DNA from: Nitrososphaeria archaeon | GTDB taxonomy: Archaea > Thermoproteota > Nitrososphaeria > Nitrososphaerales > Nitrosopumilaceae | DNA: 36,387 nucleotides | Assembly (NCBI GenBank): GCA_010028495.1 | Contig: RHCX01000006.1 | Span: 1 to 36,387, forward strand | Reading direction: 5' to 3' | Shown here: piece by piece, positions 15,394 through 22,480 of the stretch | Position numbering within the stretch: the first letter of the stretch is position 1 | Layout: each line of letters opens with the position of its first letter | Notes under the pieces: generated by a model | What the model was told of the DNA's origin: nothing | Database searches by the model: none | Seen by the model: only the letters and a program-made list of their open reading frames with translations | Program-made: the position numbers and the translations under genes

Positions 15394-15888
15394 CTAAAGC
15401 TTGGCCAGGCGATCTTGTGCATTAATTTTTGTCAAGACCTTTGCGGTTCCTTCTGGGACAAGCTCGGACCAGCTTTGTCCGGTTGCAATTTTTTGCCTAA
15501 TGTCTGTTCCTGAGAGTATTTCTCTTTGCTTTAGCGGAACTGATATGACTTTGATTCCGCGTTTGTTGTACAAATCATGCGTAAAATCGTCATTTGAAAA
15601 TACAATATCATATTTTGGAATTATGCTATCTACATGATAGGTCCACTTTGCATGATCATTTACATCTGGCACAAAATAGATCGTACATCTTTGCAGATCC
15701 GATTTATCCACGGATAATTCTATCATTTCTTTTCTTTCTTCTGGAGTGAATGGATTTCTTTTTTCATTAAATCGATTTGAGCTGCCGATTCCAATGTATA
15801 ATTTTTCAACTTGAGTCAGTGCGAATTTTACTGCGGCCAAATGTCCTAGATGAAAAGGTTGAAACCTACCAATGAGAAGACCGTCCAT
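15394..15888 (-). CDS. nadM: Nicotinamide-nucleotide adenylyltransferase
   Basis: The ORF track opens at 15954, but the ATG at 15888 (MDGLLIGRFQPFHLGH) gives the family N-terminus. About 164 residues, usual for archaeal NadM. The nucleotidyl-transfer motif is GRFQPFHLGH and the second is ILSGTDIRQKI near residue 136. It joins NMN and ATP to form NAD. It is divergent from rtcA, with starts 53 nt apart around one TTTAAA element. Confidence 0.95.
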   Translation of the reverse strand: MDGLLIGRFQPFHLGHLAAVKFALTQVEKLYIGIGSSNRFNEKRNPFTPEERKEMIELSVDKSDLQRCTIYFVPDVNDHAKWTYHVDSIIPKYDIVFSNDDFTHDLYNKRGIKVISVPLKQREILSGTDIRQKIATGQSWSELVPEGTAKVLTKINAQDRLAKL

Positions 15889-15909
15889 GGTTTTTTTTCT
15901 CGCATTTGA

Positions 15910-15917
15910 TTTAAAAA
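15910..15917. promoter_or_regulatory. Shared TATA-like element between nadM and rtcA
   Basis: TTTAAAAA, whose TTTAAA core is palindromic. The core centre lies about 25 nt from the nadM start on one side and about 28 nt from the rtcA start on the other, the distance expected for leaderless archaeal promoters in both directions. Confidence 0.5.
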
Positions 15918-15940
15918 CTAAACAATGACAATACCACCAA

Positions 15941-16960
15941 ATGACTCTAATCAAAATTGACGGCTCATATGGAGAGGGTGGTGGACAGATACTTCGGTCC
16001 GCACTAACATTATCAGCTATAACGCAAAAACCAATCCAAATTGAAAATATTCGTCATAACCGCAAGGTCCCAGGCCTAAGACCATCGCATTTATCCACAA
16101 TCAAACTTTTGGGCAAAATCTGTAATGCAAAAATTGATGGCCTGACTGTCGGATCTACAAGTATTGCATTTACTCCGGGACAAATCCAAGACACAAAAAT
16201 ATGTGAAAACGTCGGCACTGCAGGAAGCATTTCTCTGATTTTACAGGCAATAATACCAATTGCTTTAGCAGGAAAAAAGTTGGAGCTATCCATTACGGGA
16301 GGAACGGATGTGCCGTGGAGTCCTACTGCAAACTACACCAAATTTGTTTTGTCAGAGGCATGTTCCAGACTAGGAATAAAATTTGAGATGAACATCAAAA
16401 AGCGCGGCTATTATCCAAAGGGAGGCGGCCAAATTGACATCACAATTCATCCATGCCATACCATCACACCGATTAATCTCACAAAGCGAAGCTCCAAAGA
16501 TGCAAGGATTCTCTGTTCTTTCTCTGGTATGGACAAAAACCAAATAACAAATTCTGTAGACTCTGCAAAAGAGATGCTACAGCAAAAAGGATTTTTCACA
16601 CAATCAGAAATTACACAGGAAAATGCGCTAAACCCCGGAGCATCATTTACTGTGTACAGTTATGATGAAAACTCCGTAAACGGCGCAGACGAGCTGTTTG
16701 ATTCAAAGACAGACTTTGGAAAAGCTACAATTACATCATTTGTGAATAGTGATCTTGGTGTAGATACAAATCTCTCTGACATGCTTGTCACTCCGCTAGC
16801 ATTGTGCAAACAAATGTCTATTTTCACAGTCAAAGAAATAACACCGCATTTGGAGACAAATCTGCACATCACATCAGAGATCACAGGATGCAAGTCAGGC
16901 GTGAGTAAGATTAACGGCGGTTACGAAGTACGAATTGTAGGCTCAGAGGCCGGCATCTAG
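15941..16960 (+). CDS. rtcA: RNA 3'-terminal phosphate cyclase
   Basis: 339 residues, standard size. Hallmarks: DGSYGEGGGQILRSALTLS at the start, RKVPGLRPSHL, GTAGSISLILQAI, and PKGGGQIDI. The enzyme converts RNA 3'-phosphate to a 2',3'-cyclic phosphate via RNA-adenylate. That product is the type of end handled by ThpR and by RtcB ligase, so it fits the RNA-end theme of this stretch. The 3' end overlaps the convergent CopD-like gene by 18 nt. No rtcB is visible in the window. Confidence 0.95.
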   Translation: MTLIKIDGSYGEGGGQILRSALTLSAITQKPIQIENIRHNRKVPGLRPSHLSTIKLLGKICNAKIDGLTVGSTSIAFTPGQIQDTKICENVGTAGSISLILQAIIPIALAGKKLELSITGGTDVPWSPTANYTKFVLSEACSRLGIKFEMNIKKRGYYPKGGGQIDITIHPCHTITPINLTKRSSKDARILCSFSGMDKNQITNSVDSAKEMLQQKGFFTQSEITQENALNPGASFTVYSYDENSVNGADELFDSKTDFGKATITSFVNSDLGVDTNLSDMLVTPLALCKQMSIFTVKEITPHLETNLHITSEITGCKSGVSKINGGYEVRIVGSEAGI

Positions 16961-17437
16961 TATTGCGGCAAAGAGTAATATCAATACCGACAATACGACT
17001 GTGATTTCGCCAACTATGATTATCTTTTTGCGAAGCTTTTTGATTTGTTTTTCATCGAATTCTTTTTTCATTATCTTTTCTTCAATGTCTTTGCGAATAA
17101 TTCTCACATGTACGGCAAATGAAGCCAATAGAGCCACAACCAAAAACATCTTGATAATCAACATGTTTCCATAGCTGGACGACATCAAGTATCCTGGATT
17201 GCCCAAAAATTCTTTTGAATTCCAAATTCCAGTCGCAATCAAAATCAGCAAAGCAGGAACTGCTATCTTGTTGAATCTCCTGCCGACTTTGATCATTATC
17301 TGCAGTCTTTCTTCCATCGTTGGTACCATTGTTTTGAGAATCGGAGCAAAAACAATCGCGATGAATAACGATCCGCCGACCCAGATTGCCGAGCAAATGA
17401 GATGAATCCAAGTTATGATAGCTTGCTCTAGTGCCAA
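16943..17437 (-). CDS. CopD-like integral membrane protein
   Basis: 164 residues with four predicted membrane helices. TTG start at 17437 with a TAGATAATAT box about 26 nt upstream. The first helix has IHLICSAIWVGGSLF, with the His and the W-GG pattern of the CopD/DUF2269-like family, in which conserved His may bind copper or heme. A charged loop (MKKEFDEKQIKKLRKK) precedes the last helix. Copper proteins are abundant in ammonia oxidisers, so copper handling is a sensible but unproved idea. Confidence 0.75.
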   Translation of the reverse strand: MALEQAIITWIHLICSAIWVGGSLFIAIVFAPILKTMVPTMEERLQIMIKVGRRFNKIAVPALLILIATGIWNSKEFLGNPGYLMSSSYGNMLIIKMFLVVALLASFAVHVRIIRKDIEEKIMKKEFDEKQIKKLRKKIIIVGEITVVLSVLILLFAAILDAGL

Positions 17438-17503
17438 CGTTTTGTAGAACGGTACTTCAAATATTATCTAATTGACACCAACATTTTTTAGTTGTAAGAA
17501 TTT

Positions 17504-18010
17504 GTGTACGATTACTTGGACTTTCAACGAAAAGCAGTTCTCTATGTAGCGCTTGGCGGACTCTTTGCATTGCTTGGCGGTATTGTTTGGTATTCCAGCC
17601 TTGACAACCCAAAGCTTGGCCAAGTCGAAATCGACATGGGAACAGTAAAGCTGACAGGCCAAAACGACATTGAAGGAAAGGCAAAACTTGACGTCGGATT
17701 TGTGATATCAAACCCAAGCGACAAGACATTTACCGTATCCAGAATTGATTACGAATTATTTGCTAATGGCGTTTCAATAGGCAAGGGACAATATTCCACA
17801 GAGGATATTGCGATGCCTGGCCGTGCAGCATTTTATTCGGGAGCATCAATTGAGCTTCCAAGCCAATTTACACTAACAAAGACTCCAGAAAACGCTGATC
17901 AATACACAGCAATCACAACACAAGGACCGGTTGTTTATTCAGCAAAAGGCCTCATCGTAGTAGAATCTGCATGGAGTCTTGTGGAAAAAGAATTCAACAT
18001 TTCTCAATAA
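17504..18010 (+). CDS. Membrane-anchored LEA14/WHy-like protein
   Basis: GTG start at 17504. 168 residues: a short cytoplasmic start, one membrane helix (AVLYVALGGLFALLGGIVWY), then a beta-rich domain with GKAKLDVGFVISNPSDKTFTV, the core pattern of LEA14/water-stress-hypersensitive domains, where a strand with NP marks the fold. A similar protein is encoded at 23497. It would face the outside. Role unknown; these domains are linked to desiccation or membrane stress in other organisms. Confidence 0.65.
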   Translation: MYDYLDFQRKAVLYVALGGLFALLGGIVWYSSLDNPKLGQVEIDMGTVKLTGQNDIEGKAKLDVGFVISNPSDKTFTVSRIDYELFANGVSIGKGQYSTEDIAMPGRAAFYSGASIELPSQFTLTKTPENADQYTAITTQGPVVYSAKGLIVVESAWSLVEKEFNISQ

Positions 18011-18022
18011 TTTTGTAAAAAA

Positions 18023-18096
18023 TGGGCCGAGAGAGATTCGAACTCTCGATCACCGCCGTGTCGAGGCGGTATCCTAACCAACTAGACTACCGGCCC
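18023..18096 (-). tRNA. tRNA-Val (GAC)
   Basis: Minus-strand cloverleaf: acceptor GGGCCGG/TCGGCCC with discriminator A, D-arm GTCTAGTTGGTTAGGAT, anticodon stem CCGCC/GGCGG, T-arm GAGAG-TTCGAAT-CTCTC. The 7-nt anticodon loop is TCGACAC, placing GAC at 34-36. Position 33 is then C rather than the near-universal U. Short variable loop rules out Ser/Leu. CCA is not encoded. It lies just after the plus-strand LEA-like gene, in opposite orientation. Confidence 0.85.
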
Positions 18097-18154
18097 AATA
18101 AAGAACAAACCAAGAGCTCTACATTATTAACCTTTAACAGACACAACAGAAATT

Positions 18155-18871
18155 GTGAGCGAGTTCTCTACCCAAGAAAAATCCGGACTCTACAAAGCAA
18201 TCTACACAAGACGCGATGTCAGATCTCACTTTAACTCTAAACCAATTCCAGATGATACTCTAGCTAGAATTCTTAATGCGGCTCATCATGCACCATCTGT
18301 TGGATTTTCCCAGCCATGGAACTTTGTATTAATCCGAGATAGTATAACAAAACAAAAGGTCAAAGAATCATTTGAGGCAGAAAAGGACCGCTCTGCAAAT
18401 GACGTTGACGATCAAAAAAGGGAAAAATATCTTTCGTTAAAGCTCGAAGGAATTTTGGAATCCGACGTAAACATCTGTATTACATATGACCCAACCAGAT
18501 TCGGACCGTTTGTTATAGGTCGCTCCAGTATTCCAGAAACAGGAATCTATAGTGTTTGTTGCGCAGTACAAAATCTCTGGCTTGCAGCTAGATCAGAAGA
18601 AATTGGCGTCGGTTGGGTTAGCATTTTATCAAATGACACGCTAAAAAATGCACTAGGATTACCAGATCATATCATTCCAGTTGCGTATTTGTGTTTAGGA
18701 CATGTGCAAGAATTTGCAGAAAAGCCAGATTTAGAAACTGCAAAGTGGCTTCCAAGGCTTGAACTAAAGGATGTCGTGTATTTTGAAAAATGGGGCCAAA
18801 CATCAAACGATCTCTGGAACAAAATCAACGATTTGATTAGAACAAATCTCGATTATGTTTTTATCAAGTGA
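18155..18871 (+). CDS. bluB: BluB-like 5,6-dimethylbenzimidazole synthase (nitroreductase fold)
   Basis: GTG start at 18155, with a TTATTAACC box about 27 nt upstream. 238 residues. RRDVRSHF, HHAPSVGFSQPWNFVLIRD and GVGWVSILSNDTLKNALGLPDHIIPVAYLCLG follow the BluB pattern closely rather than general nitroreductases; the C-terminal WLPRLELKDVVYFEKWG is also BluB-like. BluB destroys reduced FMN with oxygen to make the lower ligand of cobalamin. Thaumarchaea are known cobalamin makers, and cobJ lies 10 kb away. An FMN reductase gene follows 150 nt downstream across a tRNA gene and could supply FMNH2. Confidence 0.88.
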   Translation: MSEFSTQEKSGLYKAIYTRRDVRSHFNSKPIPDDTLARILNAAHHAPSVGFSQPWNFVLIRDSITKQKVKESFEAEKDRSANDVDDQKREKYLSLKLEGILESDVNICITYDPTRFGPFVIGRSSIPETGIYSVCCAVQNLWLAARSEEIGVGWVSILSNDTLKNALGLPDHIIPVAYLCLGHVQEFAEKPDLETAKWLPRLELKDVVYFEKWGQTSNDLWNKINDLIRTNLDYVFIK

Positions 18872-18889
18872 AAAGATCGATTTTGTGCT

Positions 18890-18983
18890 GGGCTTGTAGC
18901 GCAGAGCCATTTTTGGCGCGTAACATGGATAGCGCAGTAGCCTCCTAAGTTACAGGTCGAGGGATCGAAGCCCTCCAAGCCCG
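18890..18983 (+). tRNA. tRNA-Arg (CCT) with probable D-loop intron
   Basis: Acceptor GGGCTTG/CAAGCCC, discriminator G, D-stem GCGC/GCGC, anticodon stem GTAGC/GTTAC with loop CTCCTAA (anticodon CCT), T-arm GAGGG-ATCGAAG-CCCTC. The D-loop spans 29 nt, about 18 more than normal, which suggests a noncanonical intron as found in many archaea. A CCAT/ATGG pairing flanked by 3-nt segments (GAG and AAC) could form a relaxed bulge-helix-bulge, giving an intron of about 18 nt. CCA is not encoded. Confidence 0.85.
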
Positions 18984-19019
18984 CTTCTAACTTAAATAAA
19001 CAAAAACCCAACAAAAACC

Positions 19020-19541
19020 ATGAAAGTTGTAGTGATCTCCGGCAGCCCAAGAAAGCAGGCAGTCACGCAAACAATGATGAAGTTCGTCTATGATTATACA
19101 AAGTCAAAAAATCCAGAAACAAAATTCATCAACTTGTCTGACGATATTGTAGAGTGCTACAAGGGCTATGATGTGACATATTCTGCCACGACAACACAGG
19201 CAGCCAAAGACATTATGGATGCAGACGTTTGGCTCATTGGCACGCCAATATACAACTCGTTTTTCAGTGCCGCACTCAAAAATCTATTCGAATTTGTAAA
19301 CTACAAGCAGACTGCAGGAAAGACTGCAGGCATGGCTATTCTGGCGTCAGGACAAATCGGCTTTACAGATGTGCAAACCTTGCTGACTCAGCTAATGTCA
19401 TATTTTAGAGTCATAACAAATCCTAAAGCAGTATTCATGACAGCAGACCAGATCAAGGATGGAGTCATAGACCAAAACGGCCAGACAAGACTAAAAGAAA
19501 TGGTTGATGAAACTCTACTTTTGGGCTCTAGACAGCATTAG
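19020..19541 (+). CDS. NADPH-dependent FMN reductase (flavodoxin-like)
   Basis: 173 residues. ISGSPRKQAVTQTM near residue 6 is the FMN phosphate-binding loop of the NADPH-FMN reductase family, and GTPIYNSFFSAALKNLFEFV is its second conserved block. A TTAAATAA box about 25 nt upstream supports the ATG as leaderless start. It reduces flavin with NAD(P)H; the neighbour BluB-like protein consumes FMNH2, so a shared role in lower-ligand synthesis is a reasonable inference. The 3' end overlaps the convergent exported-protein gene by 14 nt. Confidence 0.88.
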   Translation: MKVVVISGSPRKQAVTQTMMKFVYDYTKSKNPETKFINLSDDIVECYKGYDVTYSATTTQAAKDIMDADVWLIGTPIYNSFFSAALKNLFEFVNYKQTAGKTAGMAILASGQIGFTDVQTLLTQLMSYFRVITNPKAVFMTADQIKDGVIDQNGQTRLKEMVDETLLLGSRQH

Positions 19542-19929
19542 CATTGACTGGCAGATACACTACTTTGAAGATTTTAACAGTATAGTCGCCATCAAAGACC
19601 TTGGTTTCTTTTCCATTAGTGACATCTCTAACTCTAAACTTGTATTCATAAGAGCCGTCCTTTTTCACATCAGTCTGTGCAAAGTGAACTGGATCGCCGT
19701 TTTTGAAAATCTGAATAATCACAGGATTTCCCTCAACTGGATTTGCTACTTTGCCTTCAACAAAACCCCAAGGAAGCTTGTTGTTTTTTGGAGCAGAAAA
19801 CGGAACTATTGTCTTTTCAATTCCTATTGAAGAATTGATTGGTGTGATTGTGGTTTCTGCAAATGCCGAACCAGCCGTAGCTAGAACAAGTGCAAATGCA
19901 AGCGCAGCGACTATAGCTTTAACAAACAT
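19528..19929 (-). CDS. Small exported beta-rich protein
   Basis: 133 residues with a clear Sec signal peptide (AIVAALAFALVLATAGSAFA, cut near residue 24). The mature part reads like one Ig-like or CARDB-like domain (GFVEGKVANPVEGNPVIIQIFKNGDPVHFAQTD). ATG 19929 with TTAATATT about 25 nt upstream on the minus strand. No anchor, so secreted or bound to the S-layer. Similar small exported domains are frequent in thaumarchaea; function unknown. Confidence 0.75.
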   Translation of the reverse strand: MFVKAIVAALAFALVLATAGSAFAETTITPINSSIGIEKTIVPFSAPKNNKLPWGFVEGKVANPVEGNPVIIQIFKNGDPVHFAQTDVKKDGSYEYKFRVRDVTNGKETKVFDGDYTVKIFKVVYLPVNANAV

Positions 19930-19978
19930 TGCTCAATTTTTACCAAAGTCAAATATTAAGATGACGTAGCTATCATAC

Positions 19979-20095
19979 ATGGAAGGAGTTCTCAACGACG
20001 GTTGCATCTGCAAATGCCATTTTGGAGGAGCTGTTAGCTGTCCTGGATGTAAGAAAAACCACAGAGGCATGAAAACCTGCTCGCACTGTAAATGA
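19979..20095 (+). CDS. Cys-rich mini-protein (38 aa), absent from ORF track
   Basis: Reading from ATG 19979 gives MEGVLNDGCICKCHFGG, then SCPGCKKNHRGMKTCSHCK and a stop at 20093-20095. Seven Cys and three His in 38 residues form CxCxC, CPGC and CSHC groups, suggesting one or two zinc or copper sites. The gene ends exactly one base before the end of the convergent His-rich membrane protein gene. A GGAGTT follows the start rather than preceding it, so translation is probably leaderless. Coding is supported by the non-random Cys spacing; function unknown. Confidence 0.65.
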   Translation: MEGVLNDGCICKCHFGGAVSCPGCKKNHRGMKTCSHCK

Positions 20096-20572
20096 TTATT
20101 TCCGCTTTGCAGCAGCTGCTTTGAGATTTGCAAGTTCTGCCTTGAGCGATTCGATCTGCATTAATGTCTCTAAATTGGCAATCTCTTGTTTCATTCTAGC
20201 AATTTCATTGTCTTTTAGCTTTACCTCGCCTTTGAGCTCTTCCAGCTCTGCAGTAAATGCAGTTCGGAATCTGTCCAGCTCTTCCACTGATACATTGCTT
20301 AGTTTAGCCGAGCTTTTTTTTTCCTCATGACTGTGATCATGTGAATGACTGTGGTCATGTGGATGAGAATGCTCAGAGTGGCCGCCGTGCTTTTTAGTCC
20401 AGTCTGCGCTTTTTTGCGCCAGCCAGCAGATCACTACCAAAAACCAAGTCACTATTGTAGCGACTAGGAGCAGTTGGTGTAGTGGTGGGGGCATGTAAAA
20501 GTACATTCCGGACAAAAACACCGCAAAACAGCCGGTAACTACTGTTGCCAGATGATTTCGCAGATAACCCAT
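20096..20572 (-). CDS. Membrane protein with His-rich linker and coiled coil
   Basis: 158 residues. Two membrane helices in the first 52 residues (VVTGCFAVFLSGMYFYM and LLLVATIVTWFLVVICWL) are followed by a His-rich stretch HGGHSEHSHPHDHSHSHDH, able to bind divalent metals, and then a long charged coiled coil (FRTAFTAELEELKGEVKLKD). The His tract recalls the loops of CDF zinc transporters and metallochaperones, but there are too few helices for a transporter. It could be a metal-sensing scaffold. Convergent and abutting with the Cys-rich mini-protein. Confidence 0.7.
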   Translation of the reverse strand: MGYLRNHLATVVTGCFAVFLSGMYFYMPPPLHQLLLVATIVTWFLVVICWLAQKSADWTKKHGGHSEHSHPHDHSHSHDHSHEEKKSSAKLSNVSVEELDRFRTAFTAELEELKGEVKLKDNEIARMKQEIANLETLMQIESLKAELANLKAAAAKRK

Positions 20573-20646
20573 GTCTAAGCGAGCAAAAAGTCGAATATAA
20601 CGTTAATGCTGAATCTCATAAGAATAAAAGAAAAGATAAACGAAAT

Positions 20647-20877
20647 TTATTCGTCTTTTTCTGATACAGTAATCTCTTGTGGAACTTCAGATTGTAGAAT
20701 CTTGATTTTTGACAGCAGTTCATTTCTGAGATCGCGTGCAACCCTTCGTACAGTTGGTCTTGGAACGCCCAGTTCTTCGACAACTTTGCTGTAAATGTCT
20801 TGCTTGTCTGTCAGTCCCTTTTCAAGGTAAGTGTTGATTGCTTGTTTGATAACGGTGCTTTGATTCGTGCGATTCAC
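20647..20877 (-). CDS. Small helix-turn-helix DNA-binding protein
   Basis: GTG start at 20877; a CTTATATAG box about 26 nt upstream supports it. 76 residues. The middle (DIYSKVVEELGVPRPTVRRVARDLRNEL) is a clear helix-turn-helix: helix, tight turn GVPRPT, recognition helix VRRVARDLR. The acidic C-tail is disordered. Likely a transcription regulator or chromatin-associated protein. It is divergent from the cyclophilin gene across a 237-nt region that holds the palindrome at 21038. Confidence 0.75.
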   Translation of the reverse strand: MNRTNQSTVIKQAINTYLEKGLTDKQDIYSKVVEELGVPRPTVRRVARDLRNELLSKIKILQSEVPQEITVSEKDE

Positions 20878-21114
20878 GATCTGTAATTTTTCTCGATCTA
20901 TATAAGACTATAACTTTTCCAGAAAAAAAATTCTAAGTTTGTGTGAGCTGCAAAAAATTATTATAATATGCAAAGTCCAACCGATCCCGACAAAATCCTA
21001 AAACCATTTTGGCATCACAAAATGCAAAAATAAAAAATTTGTAATTTTTACAAAACACTTTCAAAATAATTCAATAGCAAGACTCTTATGCTCAAAGACG
21101 GGATCGTGGTATAA
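20878..21114. other. Divergent promoter region between HTH gene and cyclophilin
   Basis: 237 nt without a gene. It contains the minus-strand TATA-like box near 20902, an AT-rich stretch ATTATTATAATATG near 20960, the palindrome 21038-21054, and the plus-strand box CTTATG near 21088. Confidence 0.5.
21038..21054. promoter_or_regulatory. Palindrome upstream of cyclophilin, possible operator
   Basis: TTTGTAA-TTT-TTACAAA, a perfect inverted repeat centred about 42 nt upstream of the TATA-like box of the cyclophilin gene. Its inner 15 bases are identical to 3780-3794 read on the other strand. Confidence 0.4.
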
Positions 21115-21594
21115 TTGACCAATGCAACTATTGAAACCAAGTTTGGAAAAATTGTATTTAAATTATTACCAGAACTTGCACCAGAACACGTACGAAACTT
21201 TGTAAAACTTGCCCAGTCTGGCTTTTACGATAACACACAGTTCCACAGAGTCATTCCCGGATTCATGATTCAGGGAGGAGACCCAAACACAAAGACTCCA
21301 AACAAGTCCACATGGGGCATGGGTGGTCCAGGCTATACAATCAAGGCGGAATTCAACAACAGATCCCATCTTCGAGGCATTGTGTCGGCGGCAAGAGCAA
21401 TGGATCCCAACAGCGCAGGCTCACAGTTCTTTATTGTTACTTCGGATAGCACCTTTTTGGACAGACAATACACCGTTTTTGGTGAAGTCCTAGAGGGAAT
21501 GAACGTGGCAGACCAGATAGTAAGTCAGCAAAGGGACAGAAACGATTGCCCTCTACAAGAAGTAAGAATGACCAAGGTTTCCATCTCTGAATAA
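21115..21594 (+). CDS. Cyclophilin-type peptidyl-prolyl cis-trans isomerase
   Basis: TTG start at 21115, supported by a TCTTATG box about 26 nt upstream. 159 residues, single-domain cyclophilin. FHRVIPGFMIQGGDP near residue 41 contains the catalytic Arg, followed by ARAMDPNSAGSQFFI and the FGEVLEGMNVADQI end block. No signal peptide, so cytoplasmic; it speeds prolyl isomerisation in protein folding. The next gene starts one base after its stop, so the two are co-transcribed. This genome region thus carries both FKBP and cyclophilin types. Confidence 0.95.
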   Translation: MTNATIETKFGKIVFKLLPELAPEHVRNFVKLAQSGFYDNTQFHRVIPGFMIQGGDPNTKTPNKSTWGMGGPGYTIKAEFNNRSHLRGIVSAARAMDPNSAGSQFFIVTSDSTFLDRQYTVFGEVLEGMNVADQIVSQQRDRNDCPLQEVRMTKVSISE

Positions 21595-21595
21595 A

Positions 21596-22480
21596 ATGAA
21601 AATTATCATTGCAGTGTTGCTAGTGGCGTCTCTTTTTTCGTCTGCTGCGTATGCCCAAATCACCTTTGGAGATCCTGCAGAGCAAGAAGTGTCAGTCAAA
21701 ATATCGGATAATGGAGATGTCCACGTAACTCATCACGTAAAAGATAGCAAAAAAACACAACAAGTCGAGTTTTTATCGCCAGATTATACCAATTTCACCA
21801 TAATAGATGAAGACAACGAAGAGCCGCAATACGCAGAGGCAAGCGGCCAAAATCCTGGAATCGTATTATTTCCTACCAAAAACAATGTTACCATAGAATA
21901 TGACATTCCAAACGCAGTAAAGCAAAGAAGCGGCATGTGGACTTGGGATTATAGATATTTGGCAAACACCGAGTTTTATCTTCCAAGTTCCGTGAAATTG
22001 CCTTATGTAAATGGAAATCTGATCCAACTTGGAAATCAAAAAGGCATACAATGTCATGGATGCCAAGTATTTCTGGAATACGAGCTGGAACCAACTATCA
22101 TAACTAAACAAGTAGAATGGGAAGGAAAATCATTTGACGTCAAAATAATCACATTGGCAGACATTCCAAAGCTAGACTTGGACCAACCGGCAAAATCGCT
22201 AAGCTTTGAAGTTACAGAACCTGGCAAACACATTACACTTGTAATTCCAAGGGAGCTGCTCTGGAGCCCATACGATGTAGCGTTAAATGACAAGCTTATC
22301 CTAAAACAAGAAAGACTTGACGTTGACGGCAAAGTTTGGCTACACATAATACCAAAGGAAAAAGGAACACTCAAAATCACCGGAGTTTCTGTTGTGCCGG
22401 AATTCCCGTTTGCAACTATATTGGTGCTAAGCACTGCAATGGCGGCTATTGTGTATACTACGAGATTTAGTCGCCGCTAG
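21596..22480 (+). CDS. Exported protein with PEFP-type C-terminal membrane anchor
   Basis: 294 residues. Signal peptide MKIIIAVLLVASLFSSAAYA at the start; a beta-rich ectodomain with one CHGC pair near residue 149; then VVPEFPFATILVLSTAMAAIVY followed by a basic TTRFSRR end. The PEFP-hydrophobic-basic pattern is the archaeal PEF-CTERM-like sorting or anchoring signal common in thaumarchaeal surface proteins. Co-transcribed with the cyclophilin. The CHGC may bind metal or form a disulfide. Family of the ectodomain not recognised. Confidence 0.8.
   Translation: MKIIIAVLLVASLFSSAAYAQITFGDPAEQEVSVKISDNGDVHVTHHVKDSKKTQQVEFLSPDYTNFTIIDEDNEEPQYAEASGQNPGIVLFPTKNNVTIEYDIPNAVKQRSGMWTWDYRYLANTEFYLPSSVKLPYVNGNLIQLGNQKGIQCHGCQVFLEYELEPTIITKQVEWEGKSFDVKIITLADIPKLDLDQPAKSLSFEVTEPGKHITLVIPRELLWSPYDVALNDKLILKQERLDVDGKVWLHIIPKEKGTLKITGVSVVPEFPFATILVLSTAMAAIVYTTRFSRR

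Noticed and set aside
18022-18234. 70-residue plus ORF MGRERFELSITAVSRRYPNQLDY
   Set aside because: It is the antisense reading of the tRNA-Val gene, a classic false protein seen in many genomes.
18853-19050. 65-residue minus ORF over tRNA-Arg (LEGFDPSTCNLGGYCAIH)
   Set aside because: It is the antisense reading of the tRNA gene and runs into the FMN reductase.
20341-20400. Repetitive-looking GTGATCATGTGAATGACTGTGGTCATG stretch
   Set aside because: It encodes the His-rich linker of the membrane protein; the repeats follow from HDHSH codons and are not a CRISPR or other DNA repeat.
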